DNA from: Beverwykella pulmonaria
Lineage: Eukaryota; Ascomycota; Dothideomycetes; Pleosporales; Melanommataceae
NCBI GenBank assembly: GCA_001599595.1
Contig: BCHH01000005.1
Coordinates: 458,608-522,607, forward strand
Direction of reading: 5' to 3'
Length of the DNA: 64,000 bases
A model generated the notes under the pieces. That model was not told the DNA's origin. It saw only the letters and a list, made by a program, of their open reading frames with translations, and did not search any database. Shown one piece after another: positions 21,939-33,660 of this stretch (its first letter is position 1; every line of letters starts with the position of its first letter). The position numbers and the translations under genes are program-made.

Positions 21939-24900
21939 CTACGAGGCTGGTTCAATGCTGATAACGCCAGAGGGAGTTGAGGGATCTTTATTTGCAGGAA
22001 GAGAAGTGTGTACAGGTTCATCGATGGTACTGTTGCTTGCACTGGGCAGAGAGCTGCTCTGTGGGCTCTGTACATCGCTGGTAAGAGGAGGTGTAGGTGG
22101 GCTGTCCGTCGCGGAATTGATGGAGACGCGTTGGGTACATGATACGCTATCGATGCGGTCGAATCGATGCAATTTTTTTTCAACCTAAACCGGCATTAGT
22201 ACTTCTTGTTTAAAGAGCTTCTAACCATTAAGCCGTACCGCTATGATTTGCTTCCCTGATATTAGCTTCTTTGCCTTTTCGATTTCCGGCTTCAAGGCTG
22301 CAACGAGCTCTTCGTAGTCTTTGCGGCAGAGTGTGTCCATTATCTTTTCTGTAGAAACGTTAACAATGATCTGCAAGAAGCTGGAAGGTGATAACGAACG
22401 GATAACGTAGTTGCCGTAGCCATCTTTGATTAGCGACATCATGTTATTCTCGCCGCGTTCGTTCGTTGCGATGACCGTCAGCATGATTCCCCGCCGCTGC
22501 TCGTCATTCCCGAAGACCAGACATTTTTCGACGACGTTGCTTGCAAACTTATGCTTTGAGTACACGAACAGCTTCTCCGTGACTAGTGCGATCATCTTTG
22601 CGCGGTCTTCGGGCTCTCCGTGTTCAATGACATGCTGAGTGACGTAGTTGCCGTATTGATCGGCGATGAGCCTTGAGCCTTCGGCGTGCAGTTCCTGCAT
22701 GATGAATCTACGAGCTGGCTCCTCGCAATGCTCCAGTAACCTCTGAATGACCCGACAGCCATATGGATGCACCGCAAGAGGGCCGACCTGACCCCTGAAG
22801 GCCTCGATGATGAACTGTATGTGCTCCATGGGAACCCGTTCAATCGCCTTTTGGATGACATGGTTGCCATTTTGGTCTCTGACGGCCTTGAGCACGTCTT
22901 TCCCAAGTTCTTTCACAAGCAGTGCTTGTTGATCTGTCAGGACGTGTTCCAAAGCCTGCCACTGTTAATCACTGATACAAAAACGGGGCCATACAACCTA
23001 CCTTCTGAACAACTCTGCAACCATACATCTGCATCGAAAGCTCAAAGACATGGCCCTTCATACGATTGGCCAGGATTCTCTTTTGATTTTGGTCACCATG
23101 TTCGAAAAACTTCTGGATCACGTAGTTGCCGAAGATGTCCTGCATAAGCTGCAATGCATTTCCCTGTAGTTCCTTGAACACCCGCTCCTTGTCATCACTG
23201 TTTGCTGTTTCCAGCTTTTGCTGAACGAACCGAGATCCGTGCTGGTCCCCACTGAACTCAACTATATGGCCGTATATGTCTTTCAACTCATATCGTTTGT
23301 TGGTCTTGCTGTCGCGTTTGAATTCGAACATGCATTTGCTCATGGCTGTGAGATCGGGCTGGTTGTGATCTCGCGGGGCTTTCGGCGGTTCAATAATGGG
23401 AACTACTCCCGGAATGATTGGCATGGAGAGATTGGAGTGCATGCCGTTCATGTGCATGCCGTTCGAGACGCCGTAGGGGTAGTTGTAAGGGTTACGTAGC
23501 TGGCTGGGCAGTATGTGCTGATACTGCTGTTGATGAAATGGACTGGGGTTGATGAAAGTCTGACGTTCCTGTTGAAGTTGGTATCCTTGCAACTTACTCT
23601 GGACAAGTGCAATGTTGTTCCCATTGGAGAGAGTGGCCTGGGCAGGATTGAGGCGGTCATATACGGGCGGTGTGTGAGAGTGCGAATAGAATGGACTCTG
23701 CCGAACTGCAGTACCGTTGGGTGCACTACGACTGTCGAACTGGAAAGCACGGAATTGGACGCCAGGATCAATCAACTGCCCGTTCGTATAGCTGTCCGGA
23801 GTATAGCTTCCAGAGTTCCCATAAATACCTTCCTCTGGCCTCGCCGAAACCTGGGCATCTGCGTATGTGTCGTGAGAGTAAGTTGATTCGTTCCCGCCAG
23901 ACGCAAATGTGGGAGGAAGCCCACTTATGCTTATGGAGGGTTTATGTGCCATCGTGGTCGAATCGGGGTCGTGGTCGAAGCTCAGACGCCCGAGCATCTG
24001 CAGTGAGTCGCTTTGTATCGAGCCACTGCGCTCTTGGAATGCACGTCCGTTGGCGTGGGAGAATGAAGAATGCTGACGTGGGCCTGCCTGGACATATCTC
24101 GAGTACTGGTCGAAGCTCTGGTTATATTGAGCAGGTTCAGCGCCATGCCGTGACGGTGGTAGACTGCCGCTTCGGGACGGCGCAGCACTTGACGGACCAA
24201 AGTATTCGGATGCAGCAACGCTCCGTCTATCATCATTTGGCGAATGCACAGAAGCTGCATCAGGCCACGATCCCACCGAGGGCTCGGAACGCTGATGACT
24301 CGCATCGGCGGGGCTAAATCCAAAGTTTGAAAATCCATTGGTGGTTAAGGAATCGACATGTCGTGTGGAGGTGAAGTTCATCGTTGTTGGGTCAAGAAGA
24401 GGCTTGGAGGGTTTTGCAACGGGGCCTTGGCTGATACTCGCCGTCCGAGATATGGGGAAGAATGTTACGGGTGAACTCTCAACGTATTGCTGGGACGGCT
24501 GGGGCTGTGCTACCGATCTCTTTCGCGCTGGCGAAACTCCCGAACTTCGGACGTGCGGTATGCTAGAGGCAGAGGTGTCTCCCCACGGGGTGCGGTTGAG
24601 GTTCCAGTTGTCGGTCTCGGACGATGCGACAAGGGAGCCAGATCCTGTCTTTCCCTCGACATCGTCGGACGGCGTGCCGATATATGTGCTATTTTCTGCG
24701 AAAAGGGTTGAGTCAGAGGTCTACGTATCTGGATCGGGAATGTTACCTCGAGGCCGTGAGCTGTCTCTTGTGTTGGAGGCAAAGCCGGTGCTTAAGGGAT
24801 TACTATTCCAAATGCTACCGATGTTGCTTCCCCATGGCGCAGCATTCCCAAAAGGTGTATGGGAGTGGCGGTCGCTCTCCACGCCATTGAGTGGAGCTCC

Positions 24901-25036
24901 GCCGTTCAAGTCGCGTGAGCGGGCCTAAAAGTATGTTGTCAAAAAAAAAAAGCCAGTGATATGACATAGGTCTGGGACCCACAATATTCGCCATTGCAGC
25001 CGTGTTGCGGCCAACAACGCCAGGCACCGACTCCAT
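21939..25036 (-). CDS. Pumilio-repeat (PUF) RNA-binding protein, Puf3-like
   Basis: PUF proteins bind UGUA-type sequences in 3' untranslated regions and control mRNA decay or localisation. Six exons (25036-24983, 24924-24747, 24695-23002, 22955-22400, 22348-22239, 22184-21939) give 945 aa. A long Ser/Asn/Gln-rich N-terminal half precedes eight Puf repeats at about residues 550-880, with recognition helices such as GSRFVQQ, GNYVIQK, GCRVVQK, GNHVIQK, GCRVIQR, GNYVTQH, ASNVVEK and GNYVIQK. Removing the 51-nt intron 22399-22349 restores GNYVIQKIMDTL in the last repeat. The last splice joins GKQIIAV to EKKLHRFDR, an ending I recall from fungal Puf3-like proteins, followed by a Ser/Pro/Thr-rich tail. 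The repeats and overall length suit the Puf3 class, which in yeast controls mRNAs for mitochondrial proteins; that link here is inference. Confidence 0.88.
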
Positions 25037-28000
25037 ATTGCAAGCGGGCGTGCAAGGTCGAGATTTCAGGGAGATATGCGAGCGCGAGAGTTTTCAAAAA
25101 GAGGCAGCGCGGGGCGGCTTATGTGGGAGGTTATAGACGAAAGCTGAACTACCCTAGGCGTCAGCATGGAAATGTGGAACAGGGAAATCTGCAGCGAGCA
25201 GCGGGCAGCGGGCACGCACCGACAAGTGGTGTGAATATACCCGCAGCAACGAGAAGTGAAGGTATAAAGAAGGTAGGGCAGATATGCTACAAGGGATCGG
25301 GACGGCGAGCGAAGAGCGTCGCTGGGTGGCTTCGAGGGAGGGAGGGTTGGTTGATATGTGCAAACTCGCGGTGCGCCCCTTGGGTTCGTGTAAAGGTCGA
25401 CAGGCACCCTCTAACCACTGTGCATGCTAAACACGAAGCGGTGGTGTCGCGCGCAGGGCGGGGAACGCATCAGGGTGGGCCTCGATGCTCCAGTGGAAGT
25501 CGGGAACGCAACGCAAGGGCGGCAGGCTGGAGAGTTGTGGAATGGCCCTGCGGGCGCGTTGCAGTCGATGTAATGCGCGGCGCGGATGGGCGATGTGGCA
25601 AGCGAGGAGGGTCCCAGGACGAGACGGGCGGCCGGCGTGAGGTGCGAGGTGGGAAGCGGTCGGCGTGAGGCGCGTTGGAAGTGAAGTGTGAATGAACGTG
25701 CCTGGTCAAAACTTGGGGTTTGGGGTCTGGAGAAGAGGCGCCGCAGCGCTGCAATGGATCGGCCGCTAAAAATCAGGCGAAGCGAACCTAGCTGGAGCCT
25801 CTCTCAGAACGTCCCGCGCGCCTCGACGTCTGCGTTACTGTCCTCCAGTGCTGGTTCCAGCGATGTGTAGACTGAGCAGTGGCAGAGCCTGCGTGCACAG
25901 GGGCTGCTCCCTTCCCTGCTTCCCTTCCGGCCGTCCTCCGTTGCTCGCGTGCAGGCCAAGCAGGTGTCGTCCGGGGTGCCGCGTTTCGAAGAGAAAGACG
26001 CAATCTGGGCGATCACGACGCGATGTGGTGATGATGATGATACAGAGAGTGGATGAGACACTTGTCTCGCTGTGCATGGGGACAGGAGCACTTGCGGATT
26101 AAGTAGGTGCACCACCAGAGCGTTGCGTTTCACAATTGGGGGGAGTTCGTTTTTGTGCGCCAGCAGCAGTTTGGTTGTCTGCCTCGATTTTCATTACACC
26201 CGCTGGCACGCTTCGAGCGCACAGTTCATTCTAGAGTCGACAGCACGGTAGCGTAGCGCTACATTGATCCTGTTGATCTCCTACTCCTAGAGTTGCCCAC
26301 CTGTCTGAAATCGAAAGTGTGCGATTTCTGAACGTTGGCCTCTCGGCGCCCTGGGCCTAGCCAACCCACGCTCACCATGTGTGCAGCCGTCCGTCGACCC
26401 TCTGGTGCTTCAATTGACCGTTAGCTGCTTCTAGAAAAACCTGGAACGCCCCAATCGGATCTTCAACATACATTCAGCATGAACCCCCTCGTGACTGGCT
26501 TGATGGCAGAAGAGCTCACAATAGCCTTTCCCACGATCATCCATGTACTCCCAAAGAGTCGACGAGCCGTCCCATTAAAGGATACCGGATCTGATGCAAT
26601 GACAGCTTCCTGCAACTACGATGCCTCACAACTGCGTATATGCCGCGGTGCGAGGCTGCGACTCCGATCTGGCATTCGCACGAGAGTGGACGACACGGTT
26701 GGACCCCCCACTCTGTACACAAGTCGTACTACGTTGGCGCGTTGTCGAGCAGAACAAACCGCTTCGACGAGTGGTTGTGCCTAACCCCCTCGGGGAGATG
26801 CGACGGCCATCTCGGGATCATGCTTTGCCCCCCTTGAACAACAATCATTCTTTGAGTTTTAGCCCGCGCAGAGGAAGTGTTTTTGCGACGGTACACCGCT
26901 CTTTGCTTGATGTGTTATTGTAGCACAGAGCCTGGAGTGACGATCATGGGTAAAGCGCTGCTCTATCTAACGCCATGTTTGTCGAGTGCAATTCCATGAT
27001 TGGCTGGGTCAGGGTTCCCATCGCGAAAAGACTGGATTCGGACGCATATCGGAGGCGTGTGTCAGCTATTTCGGTAGGGAGCATCCATCGGCATCGATTC
27101 TAGAAGTGAAGGCGGCTGACATGTGGAACATTTGGAAAGAGCATCCTGATACACAGCGACCCCAGCCAAGCATTGCATGCGAAGTTTTGAGCAGACTTGG
27201 CTCTGGAAAGATCAGCATCCGTGGATGTGGCCTCAGATCCAGGGTCGCAACGTGTCGAGGCATGCAACACCGGATGCCTTGGGAGAGTCCATGGTCTAGG
27301 GAGCAGGGTGTCGGCAGGAGTTTGGAGTTCGGAGTTTGAACGAAGCCTCGCGCACCCGTGGACCCCAGCGGGACATCTGCTATCTGCCGACCCTAAGCCG
27401 CTTTGGATATGGCGTGCACAGCGACTTTGCACTAAATCTGACGCCAGCACCACCTTTGAGATTTAATACCCGTAGCGTGAGGCGCAGAGGGTGGTCTATT
27501 TTATCACCAGAAGTGGATGTGTGGACGATGCTGGTATCTGTATTCGATTTACCTATTCTGTTAATTACTTCAGTGCTGTCATATCGTTCCATTCACGTTG
27601 ATAGTTTGGTTGCATTCAACCCCAAGGGGAAGGCCTGGGGAAACAGCGCAAAGTGTCTTCTAGCCAGATGCAGTAGCATGTAAGAAAGCCAAGTCCATCC
27701 TATTGCCCTGCTGCTCGAATGGCTCGCCTATCCTGTCAGTTGACATGCACAGCCAAACACGCTCCCTTCGGAGGCGAGAGCGTCCACGCCGGCTTGTCGA
27801 CGGTTTTTCCTGCCGTTGTCGGGAACGGGCATTCTCTCGGTCTCCATGCCGCCAGGCGGTCTCATCTTCTTCTCGACTCGTGGAGCGGAAGGATGATGCT
27901 GGTCGGATGCTGGAGCTGCCGTGCCTTGACTGCCGCACGTTCGCTGTTCGTCTCAGATGTCGAGTCCCACAGGCAGGTGTTGTCAACGTCAACAGCAGTG

Positions 28001-28991
28001 GCAACGTGAGAAGCAAAACATGACATGTCTCGTCAAAATAAGCTTAAAGCAAGCGTCGGCTGCATTGCGATATAGATCTGGCGAACTGCCCCTTTCTCGC
28101 GAGCTGCTCTGTCGATTATCAGATGCTCAGGATGACGTTGACGCTCGAATTTGCCTAATTCGCTGCGGCCAGGCGTCCTTCTCTCCCTCCGATGTTGATC
28201 CGACGTGAACATTCCTCTGCTCCTCTGCGCGGCCGCTCATTCGTCGAGCGCGTGCTCTCTTTGCGCCCTACCGAACCGTTGTTCGGCGTTCGCGTCGTCC
28301 TTCTCGCTCTTGCTGCTGCTGCTGCTGCCGCTGGCGGTTATTTTATTGTTGGAAACCGTTGCTGCAGCAGGTACACTCTCCAGAGCTCATTGTGCTGATT
28401 TTAGCGTCACGCATCGGGCTTAGGCGCAGCGCTTCGCGTGAAGATTGGATGTCGAGAGTGTTTTCATTTCCGCTAGCGCTGAGCGGTCCCCAATTCGGCA
28501 AGGCGGCCAGGGTTCATTTCTACCGTTTGGCGATCGCATCCCTAAACTAAATCAAACGGCTGTCCTCTCCTTGCTCCCTCGCCTTCTCACCACCACCTGG
28601 CGCGCCCTCCCTTCTCCTCCCTCACATTCTCTGCTCTGCGGCACCAGCTTCACTCTTTCAGCTGTGCGTCTGCATCCGTTCGTTCCCGACCCACCTCACA
28701 CCCACTCACCCGGCCCGATCGTGTATCTTGCTCTGACAAGGTAAGCTTGCCGGACTCCGCGAACTATGATACATTCCGCCAAGCACCCTGACTTCCTCAC
28801 CCCACAACACACCCACCTGCACAGCTTCAACAATACAATCCCGCGATGCCAGCAGTGTATGCTGACAATGGCGCAGCCCAATCCGCTCTTTAACCCGAGA
28901 TCCATACTTGAGGACCACGTAATCTCATCCACGCCATCGAACAGCAAACGCCAATTCACGACGCCATTACTACCACCGCATATCTACCATC
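25037..28991. other. long gene-poor interval upstream of the Pumilio gene
   Basis: About 4 kb lie between two divergent genes. The first kilobase is G/A-rich on the + strand and GC-rich, consistent with a long Pumilio leader. From 26 to 27.7 kb short unrelated frames occur on both strands. A (TGC)6 run at 28311-28328 creates leucine-rich chance frames. Just before the next gene, GTAAGC at 28741 and CTGCACAG ending at 28824 could bound an 84-nt leader intron. No gene, tRNA or repeat family is supported. Confidence 0.4.
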
Positions 28992-29525
28992 ATGAACTCG
29001 TTCCACGTCCTCGTCGTGCGCGACGATACTAAGGAGGGCGTCAACCCCACCACGGTCGCCCTGCTGGTCTCCCTCCTGGTGCTCGTCATCCTGGGTCTGG
29101 GTCTGATCGCCGCTCTGCTCTTCCTCCGAAACATGCGCAGGGCGAAGAAGGAGGCAGAGCTTCCATTGTACGAAAAGAGACAATCGGGCCACCGCCGACT
29201 CACTATCACGGCTTCGCCATACGGAAAAGGACGCGAGTCCGTCCTCGTTTTCCAGGAAAAGCAAGACCTGATGGCCAACTCATCCAGTCCCCCACCCAGC
29301 CCGGTTCCCGAGATTCGCATCACGTTTCCCGATGAGGTGGATGAGTCTGGGAGGAGACAGTCTGGCCGAGTCCTTGTTGTCCGGGTTGGAGAACACAATG
29401 TTGGATTGGAGCCCTTGAACGAGGACCTCCCCCCCTACCAGCGCGATGCGTCGGATCGCTTCGACTCGCTCGACCTCGACCGTATTGGCGGACTCAAGGA
29501 GAAGAGCGAGAAGTACTACTCGTAG
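28992..29525 (+). CDS. small single-pass membrane protein, function unknown
   Basis: A single-exon 177-aa frame with an ATG in fair context. After a 22-residue polar N-terminus comes one strong hydrophobic segment (residues about 22-45, VALLVSLLVLVILGLGLIAA then LLFL). A basic stop-transfer stretch RNMRRAKKEAE follows, so the N-terminus is probably outside or lumenal and the C-terminus cytosolic. The cytosolic part is rich in Arg, Ser, Pro and Asp, with a Pro-rich patch (SSSPPPSPVPEI) and a PPYQRD motif near residue 145 resembling a PY motif for WW-domain ubiquitin ligases (inference). No enzyme domain is visible. The layout, one helix plus a disordered tail with PxY, is like fungal adaptor or receptor-like proteins. 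No orthologue named. Confidence 0.7.
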   Translation: MNSFHVLVVRDDTKEGVNPTTVALLVSLLVLVILGLGLIAALLFLRNMRRAKKEAELPLYEKRQSGHRRLTITASPYGKGRESVLVFQEKQDLMANSSSPPPSPVPEIRITFPDEVDESGRRQSGRVLVVRVGEHNVGLEPLNEDLPPYQRDASDRFDSLDLDRIGGLKEKSEKYYS

Positions 29526-30300
29526 TCTCCGAACCTTGGTTTCTCGAATCGCTCCGACCGAACCAGCCGCTCCCCTGTCCACCAGACCTCTGTACCGAAC
29601 GCTTTTATTGTGTAATTCTCACCAAACGCCACTTGGCTACGACATTTTCATCTTGAACGAGGCCTTCACTGCGCTGATTGCAGATTCGACATGATTCTTT
29701 TCACCCGCTGCCATTGTCAATGGATGGCTCTCGTCTGGGGGCACGGGTGTGGCTTTGGGCCAATTGTATATTCTCGGGGATGACTGGCTTGCTATACTCG
29801 AAGTGTGGGTTTCAATCAGTCTCTCCACAGAGGTTATGTCCTCTTACATAGCTCTTATTCCCTAATGTATGAAATGTCCCACTTGCAGCTGCTTGAACGC
29901 AGCCAGGGAGTAAATAAATACACTAGTTAGCAACAAATGCTCTGAGACTGCTTACTTTCTTTGCACCGCCGATTTGTGACTTGGAACACAGCGATATTAG
30001 CAGATTCGAGTGCCCCCAATTGGTCTTGTCTCGAACTATGCTCATGATGACCTGGCACAACTCCCATCCCAAGTTTCCACGCCAAGCAAAGACAAAATGG
30101 GTATCTTCTAAAACAACCGAGCACTCAGATCAATTTAAGTCTTACAGTCCTGCCGTTTGGCATCTTGCTTGTCCATTCGATGTCCGGATAAACTATTTTC
30201 CGATGCGCGACTTTGGTCGTAACTTAACCACGCGTTTCGGAAGCATTTCGACGCTCTTCCTCGCCCAAATTTAATGTTTCCACGCCCGTAAATTCTTTCA
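29526..30300. other. intergenic, GPI13 upstream region
   Basis: 775 bp between two genes on the same strand hold the 3' end of the membrane-protein gene and the GPI13 promoter. A short AT-rich stretch lies at about 29.87-29.94 kb. The frames at 29981-30274 show no domain. Nothing else can be supported. Confidence 0.4.
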
Positions 30301-33300
30301 ATGGATAATGGCGAGCCTCTACCGTCCTACGAGGGTATTGCGGCGGCCTTCGCGAAGGCTAAAGCCGACAAGGAGAGAGACGAAGCTCAAGGTCTGAAAC
30401 CAGCGACTCGAGACGCCGCAGCTGCCCAAAGGCAGGGAGAGATCCATTTCAAGGCTGCACACGGGATTGTGATCGCATTCTTTACCTGGATCCTGTACGG
30501 TTTTCCTTTCGCCGTCCACGAAGGGCCATCGCTTACAACAGACAGTATTCTTCACGCTCTGGGCATCTACCTATTTACAAGCGGCTTCCTCCTCACCCGA
30601 CTCGTACTCGACCAGAAATCAGAATGCGCGCTGCCGCCCACGGATCTTGGAACTTTATACTCGCCTGGTTCTTCCGAAGCAGGGTGCTGGCATCCAAGGA
30701 GCTTCGACAAGGCCGTCGTAATACTCATCGACGCCCTGCGTTACGATTTCACGGTTCCGTTCCAATCTGAGGGTTCCGGGTCGCCTCACCACTTTCACAA
30801 CGCCATTCCGGTCCTCTACGAGACGGCGATAAACAATCCCAATAACGCTTTTCTCCTCCCTTTCATCGCCGATCCTCCTACCACGACGCTACAACGGCTC
30901 AAGGGGCTCACCACGGGTACCTTGCCCACATTCATTGATGCCGGGTCCAATTTTGCAGGCACTGCCATAGACGAGGACAACTTGCTGGCACAATTGCGGA
31001 ATTCCAGTAAGAGGATAGTGCATCTAGGGGACGATACCTGGCACGCTCTTTTCCCAGGCTACTTTGAGCCAAACCTTACCCATGCCTACGACTCGTTCAA
31101 TGTTTGGGACCTTCATACCGTGGATAATGGAGTCACGGATCACATATTCCCGCTTCTACATCCCTCAAACACAAGCAAGTGGGATTTTGCCATTGGACAT
31201 TACCTTGGCGTTGACCACGCCGGTCATCGATACGGTCCGGACCATCCTGCTATGGCAGCGAAGCTGAATCAGATGGATGGCATACTCCGTCGCATCATCG
31301 ATCAAATTGATGACAACACTTTGCTTGTGGTCATGGGAGATCATGGAATGGATTCCAAGGGAGATCATGGTGGAGAGTCCGACGATGAAATCCAAGCCGC
31401 GCTGTTCATGTACTCAAAACGGAAGTTCTTTGGTCGCAGCTCGCATTCTTACCAAACACCCCCGGCCACAGCAAAGGAGAGGCCAGTAGCTCAAATTGAC
31501 CTTGTCCCAACCTTGTCGCTTCTACTTGGGATGCCGATTCCTTTCAATAACCTTGGGGCTCCTATCGAGGAAGCATTCATTGGAGCTAAAGGGGACGATT
31601 ACCGGAACTTAGCTACGGTGAACCGATTGACAGCCGCTCAGATTCACCGATATCAACACGAGTATGCGTTGGCCAGAGGGTTGGATGAAAGCTCCAGAGT
31701 AAGCTCCTTGTCTCTCTGGGCTTCTGCGAATGAGGCTTGGAACTCCTTGGGTGGAAGCAAGAAAGCCAACCAGGACCAACTAAAGAAGGCCTACTCCTCC
31801 TTCTCAGCATACCAAATTGAGACGCTTAGGGTATGTCGCGACCTGTGGGCAAGATTCGACATTCCACGAATGCTAAATGGAGTTACGATTCTTGCATTTA
31901 CCCTCATCGTTCTTGCTGTGTATGCTCGTGGAATAGATGGGGACCGATCTGAGTTAACTCCAGCGCTCCTTGCCAGGGGCGGAATCGGCACCACGATTGG
32001 TGGACTTGTTGGTGTTGGAATCACCCTTACACATTCGGAGCTACCACGAGAACATGTCCTCATATTCTGTTCTGTCATTGGTGGCATCTTGGGTATCAGT
32101 ACTGCGTTCTGGTATATCAGGCGAAGAATTGCATCGCCGTTCCCGAATTCGATTTGGGGTTGGCTAAGCGTAATGTTCACCGTCGCTCTGTCTGTCGGCT
32201 TTGCTGCCAACTCATTCACTATCTGGGAAGACGAAATTCTTCTCCATTTTCTAACCACGTTTGGAGCACTTACAGCAATATCATCCCTCCGACAAAAGGT
32301 TTCCGCTGACCGAGTGCTTGGAGTATACCATTCGATACTCTTCATCATTCTCACTCGTGTTGCATCTCTGTCGCGACTATGCCGCGAAGAGCAGATGCCA
32401 TACTGCAGATCCACCTATTACGCCTCCGCTGCATCGTCTACCTCTGCAACATGGCAACTCGCTCTTCCATATGTCGTTGCTCTTCTCTTACCGGCTTTCA
32501 TCCGTGGCTACTACGACGGAACATTATCTTATCAAGGCTCTGCAGTGCTATGGCTCGGCTTTGCGCTTCGTTTTGGGCTCTTACTAAGCGCAGCGTACTG
32601 GACTCTCGATGCTGCTGATGACGGAAACTGGTACCCTGGATATGGAGAGATGATCAAAACAACCAAGGTTATCATTGCTCAAATCACGTTTGCCATCGCG
32701 TTGGCATTTGGATACTCGACTTTCTCATGGTCGAAGCCTTTCCTCAGCATCGAAAATAAATCTAAAAAGTCTCAAGACTCATCCACACAAGTCACTGCTG
32801 ACAGTGGCACATCCTCGATCACCATATTGGGTTATGCCAATGTCCATGGCTCACGATATGCTCTACTCATCACCATGTGGCTCCTCGCCATCTCCCTGGT
32901 CCAGAAACCGATGGGTGCCGGCGCTATCGGTATTGCAGCCTGGCAAGTCTTCTCCTTGTTCGAGATCGTAGATACCAACAAGCTCTCGGACACGCCTATT
33001 GGACCTGTTGTCCTCGGGTTACTCGGCTCTTTCCACTTCTTCAAGACGGGCCACCAAGCTACCCTATCCAGCATCCAGTGGGAGAGCGCCTTCATTCCTC
33101 TCAGGACTATCAAGTACCCATGGACCCCGATACTCATCATTCTCAATACTTTCGGTGCCCAGATCCTTTGCGCTGTTGCTGTCCCTGCAGTCGTGCTGTG
33201 GAAACAGCCACCGAAGAAGAAGGGTCTGCTCGGAGACGTGGCGAAAGCCATGGGAACTCACATCCTGTTCTATGCCGTTATCAACCTCGCCACGACAATG

Positions 33301-33468
33301 TGGGCAGGACATTTGAGGAGACATCTGATGTTGTACCGCATCTTCAGTCCTAGATTCATGACTGGGGCTTTAGTGTTGCTGGTTGTGGAGGTGGTGGGGA
33401 TATTCATTGCTATTGGAGGCACAAGGCTGAGCTTTTTGAGTGTTGGGGAGGTGTTTGGGTGGAATTGA
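30301..33468 (+). CDS. GPI13: GPI ethanolamine-phosphate transferase 3 (PIG-O/Gpi13)
   Basis: Gpi13 adds ethanolamine phosphate to the third mannose of the GPI precursor in the ER, the group later linked to protein. A single exon encodes 1055 aa, usual for the family. After a short cytosolic N-terminus and a membrane helix comes a lumenal alkaline-phosphatase-like domain. Its first motif is VVILIDALRYDF (about residues 140-151). Its metal-ligand motifs are LGVDHAGHRYGP (about 302-313) and GDHGMDSKGDHGGES (about 345-359). The C-terminal 550 residues hold more than ten hydrophobic segments, including GGIGTTIGGLVGVGITL and LPYVVALLLPAFI. The LCREEQMPYC segment just before the last group of helices is typical of PIG-O rather than PIG-N or PIG-G. 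No intron is apparent. The same window carries PGA1, another GPI-anchor gene, but 28 kb away. Confidence 0.93.
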   Translation: MDNGEPLPSYEGIAAAFAKAKADKERDEAQGLKPATRDAAAAQRQGEIHFKAAHGIVIAFFTWILYGFPFAVHEGPSLTTDSILHALGIYLFTSGFLLTRLVLDQKSECALPPTDLGTLYSPGSSEAGCWHPRSFDKAVVILIDALRYDFTVPFQSEGSGSPHHFHNAIPVLYETAINNPNNAFLLPFIADPPTTTLQRLKGLTTGTLPTFIDAGSNFAGTAIDEDNLLAQLRNSSKRIVHLGDDTWHALFPGYFEPNLTHAYDSFNVWDLHTVDNGVTDHIFPLLHPSNTSKWDFAIGHYLGVDHAGHRYGPDHPAMAAKLNQMDGILRRIIDQIDDNTLLVVMGDHGMDSKGDHGGESDDEIQAALFMYSKRKFFGRSSHSYQTPPATAKERPVAQIDLVPTLSLLLGMPIPFNNLGAPIEEAFIGAKGDDYRNLATVNRLTAAQIHRYQHEYALARGLDESSRVSSLSLWASANEAWNSLGGSKKANQDQLKKAYSSFSAYQIETLRVCRDLWARFDIPRMLNGVTILAFTLIVLAVYARGIDGDRSELTPALLARGGIGTTIGGLVGVGITLTHSELPREHVLIFCSVIGGILGISTAFWYIRRRIASPFPNSIWGWLSVMFTVALSVGFAANSFTIWEDEILLHFLTTFGALTAISSLRQKVSADRVLGVYHSILFIILTRVASLSRLCREEQMPYCRSTYYASAASSTSATWQLALPYVVALLLPAFIRGYYDGTLSYQGSAVLWLGFALRFGLLLSAAYWTLDAADDGNWYPGYGEMIKTTKVIIAQITFAIALAFGYSTFSWSKPFLSIENKSKKSQDSSTQVTADSGTSSITILGYANVHGSRYALLITMWLLAISLVQKPMGAGAIGIAAWQVFSLFEIVDTNKLSDTPIGPVVLGLLGSFHFFKTGHQATLSSIQWESAFIPLRTIKYPWTPILIILNTFGAQILCAVAVPAVVLWKQPPKKKGLLGDVAKAMGTHILFYAVINLATTMWAGHLRRHLMLYRIFSPRFMTGALVLLVVEVVGIFIAIGGTRLSFLSVGEVFGWN

Positions 33469-33660
33469 AACCCTGTTTGGAAAGAGTCGGACGAAAGCAT
33501 TAGATAGGCATTAGGCTTGATCCTAGCCTCTCAGTGTGTTAATATTTGTAACTCCCCATAGCATTACGTTCTCTTGTACAGACAACATCATCTTATGTTT
33601 TCCTTTGTTGCACTCAAAAGCGTTCTACGCATTATTTCTTTCAATCGAAAACTTATTAGA

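Noticed and set aside
24510..24928. Long + strand frame (24338-24928) and other-frame - strand proteins over the Pumilio N-terminus
   Set aside because: The Pumilio exons 2 and 3 on the - strand explain the region with correct splice sites and continuous composition; the others are shadows.
28205..28423. 72-codon frame with a leucine run like a signal peptide
   Set aside because: The leucines come from a TGC/CTG trinucleotide repeat; nothing else about it is protein-like.
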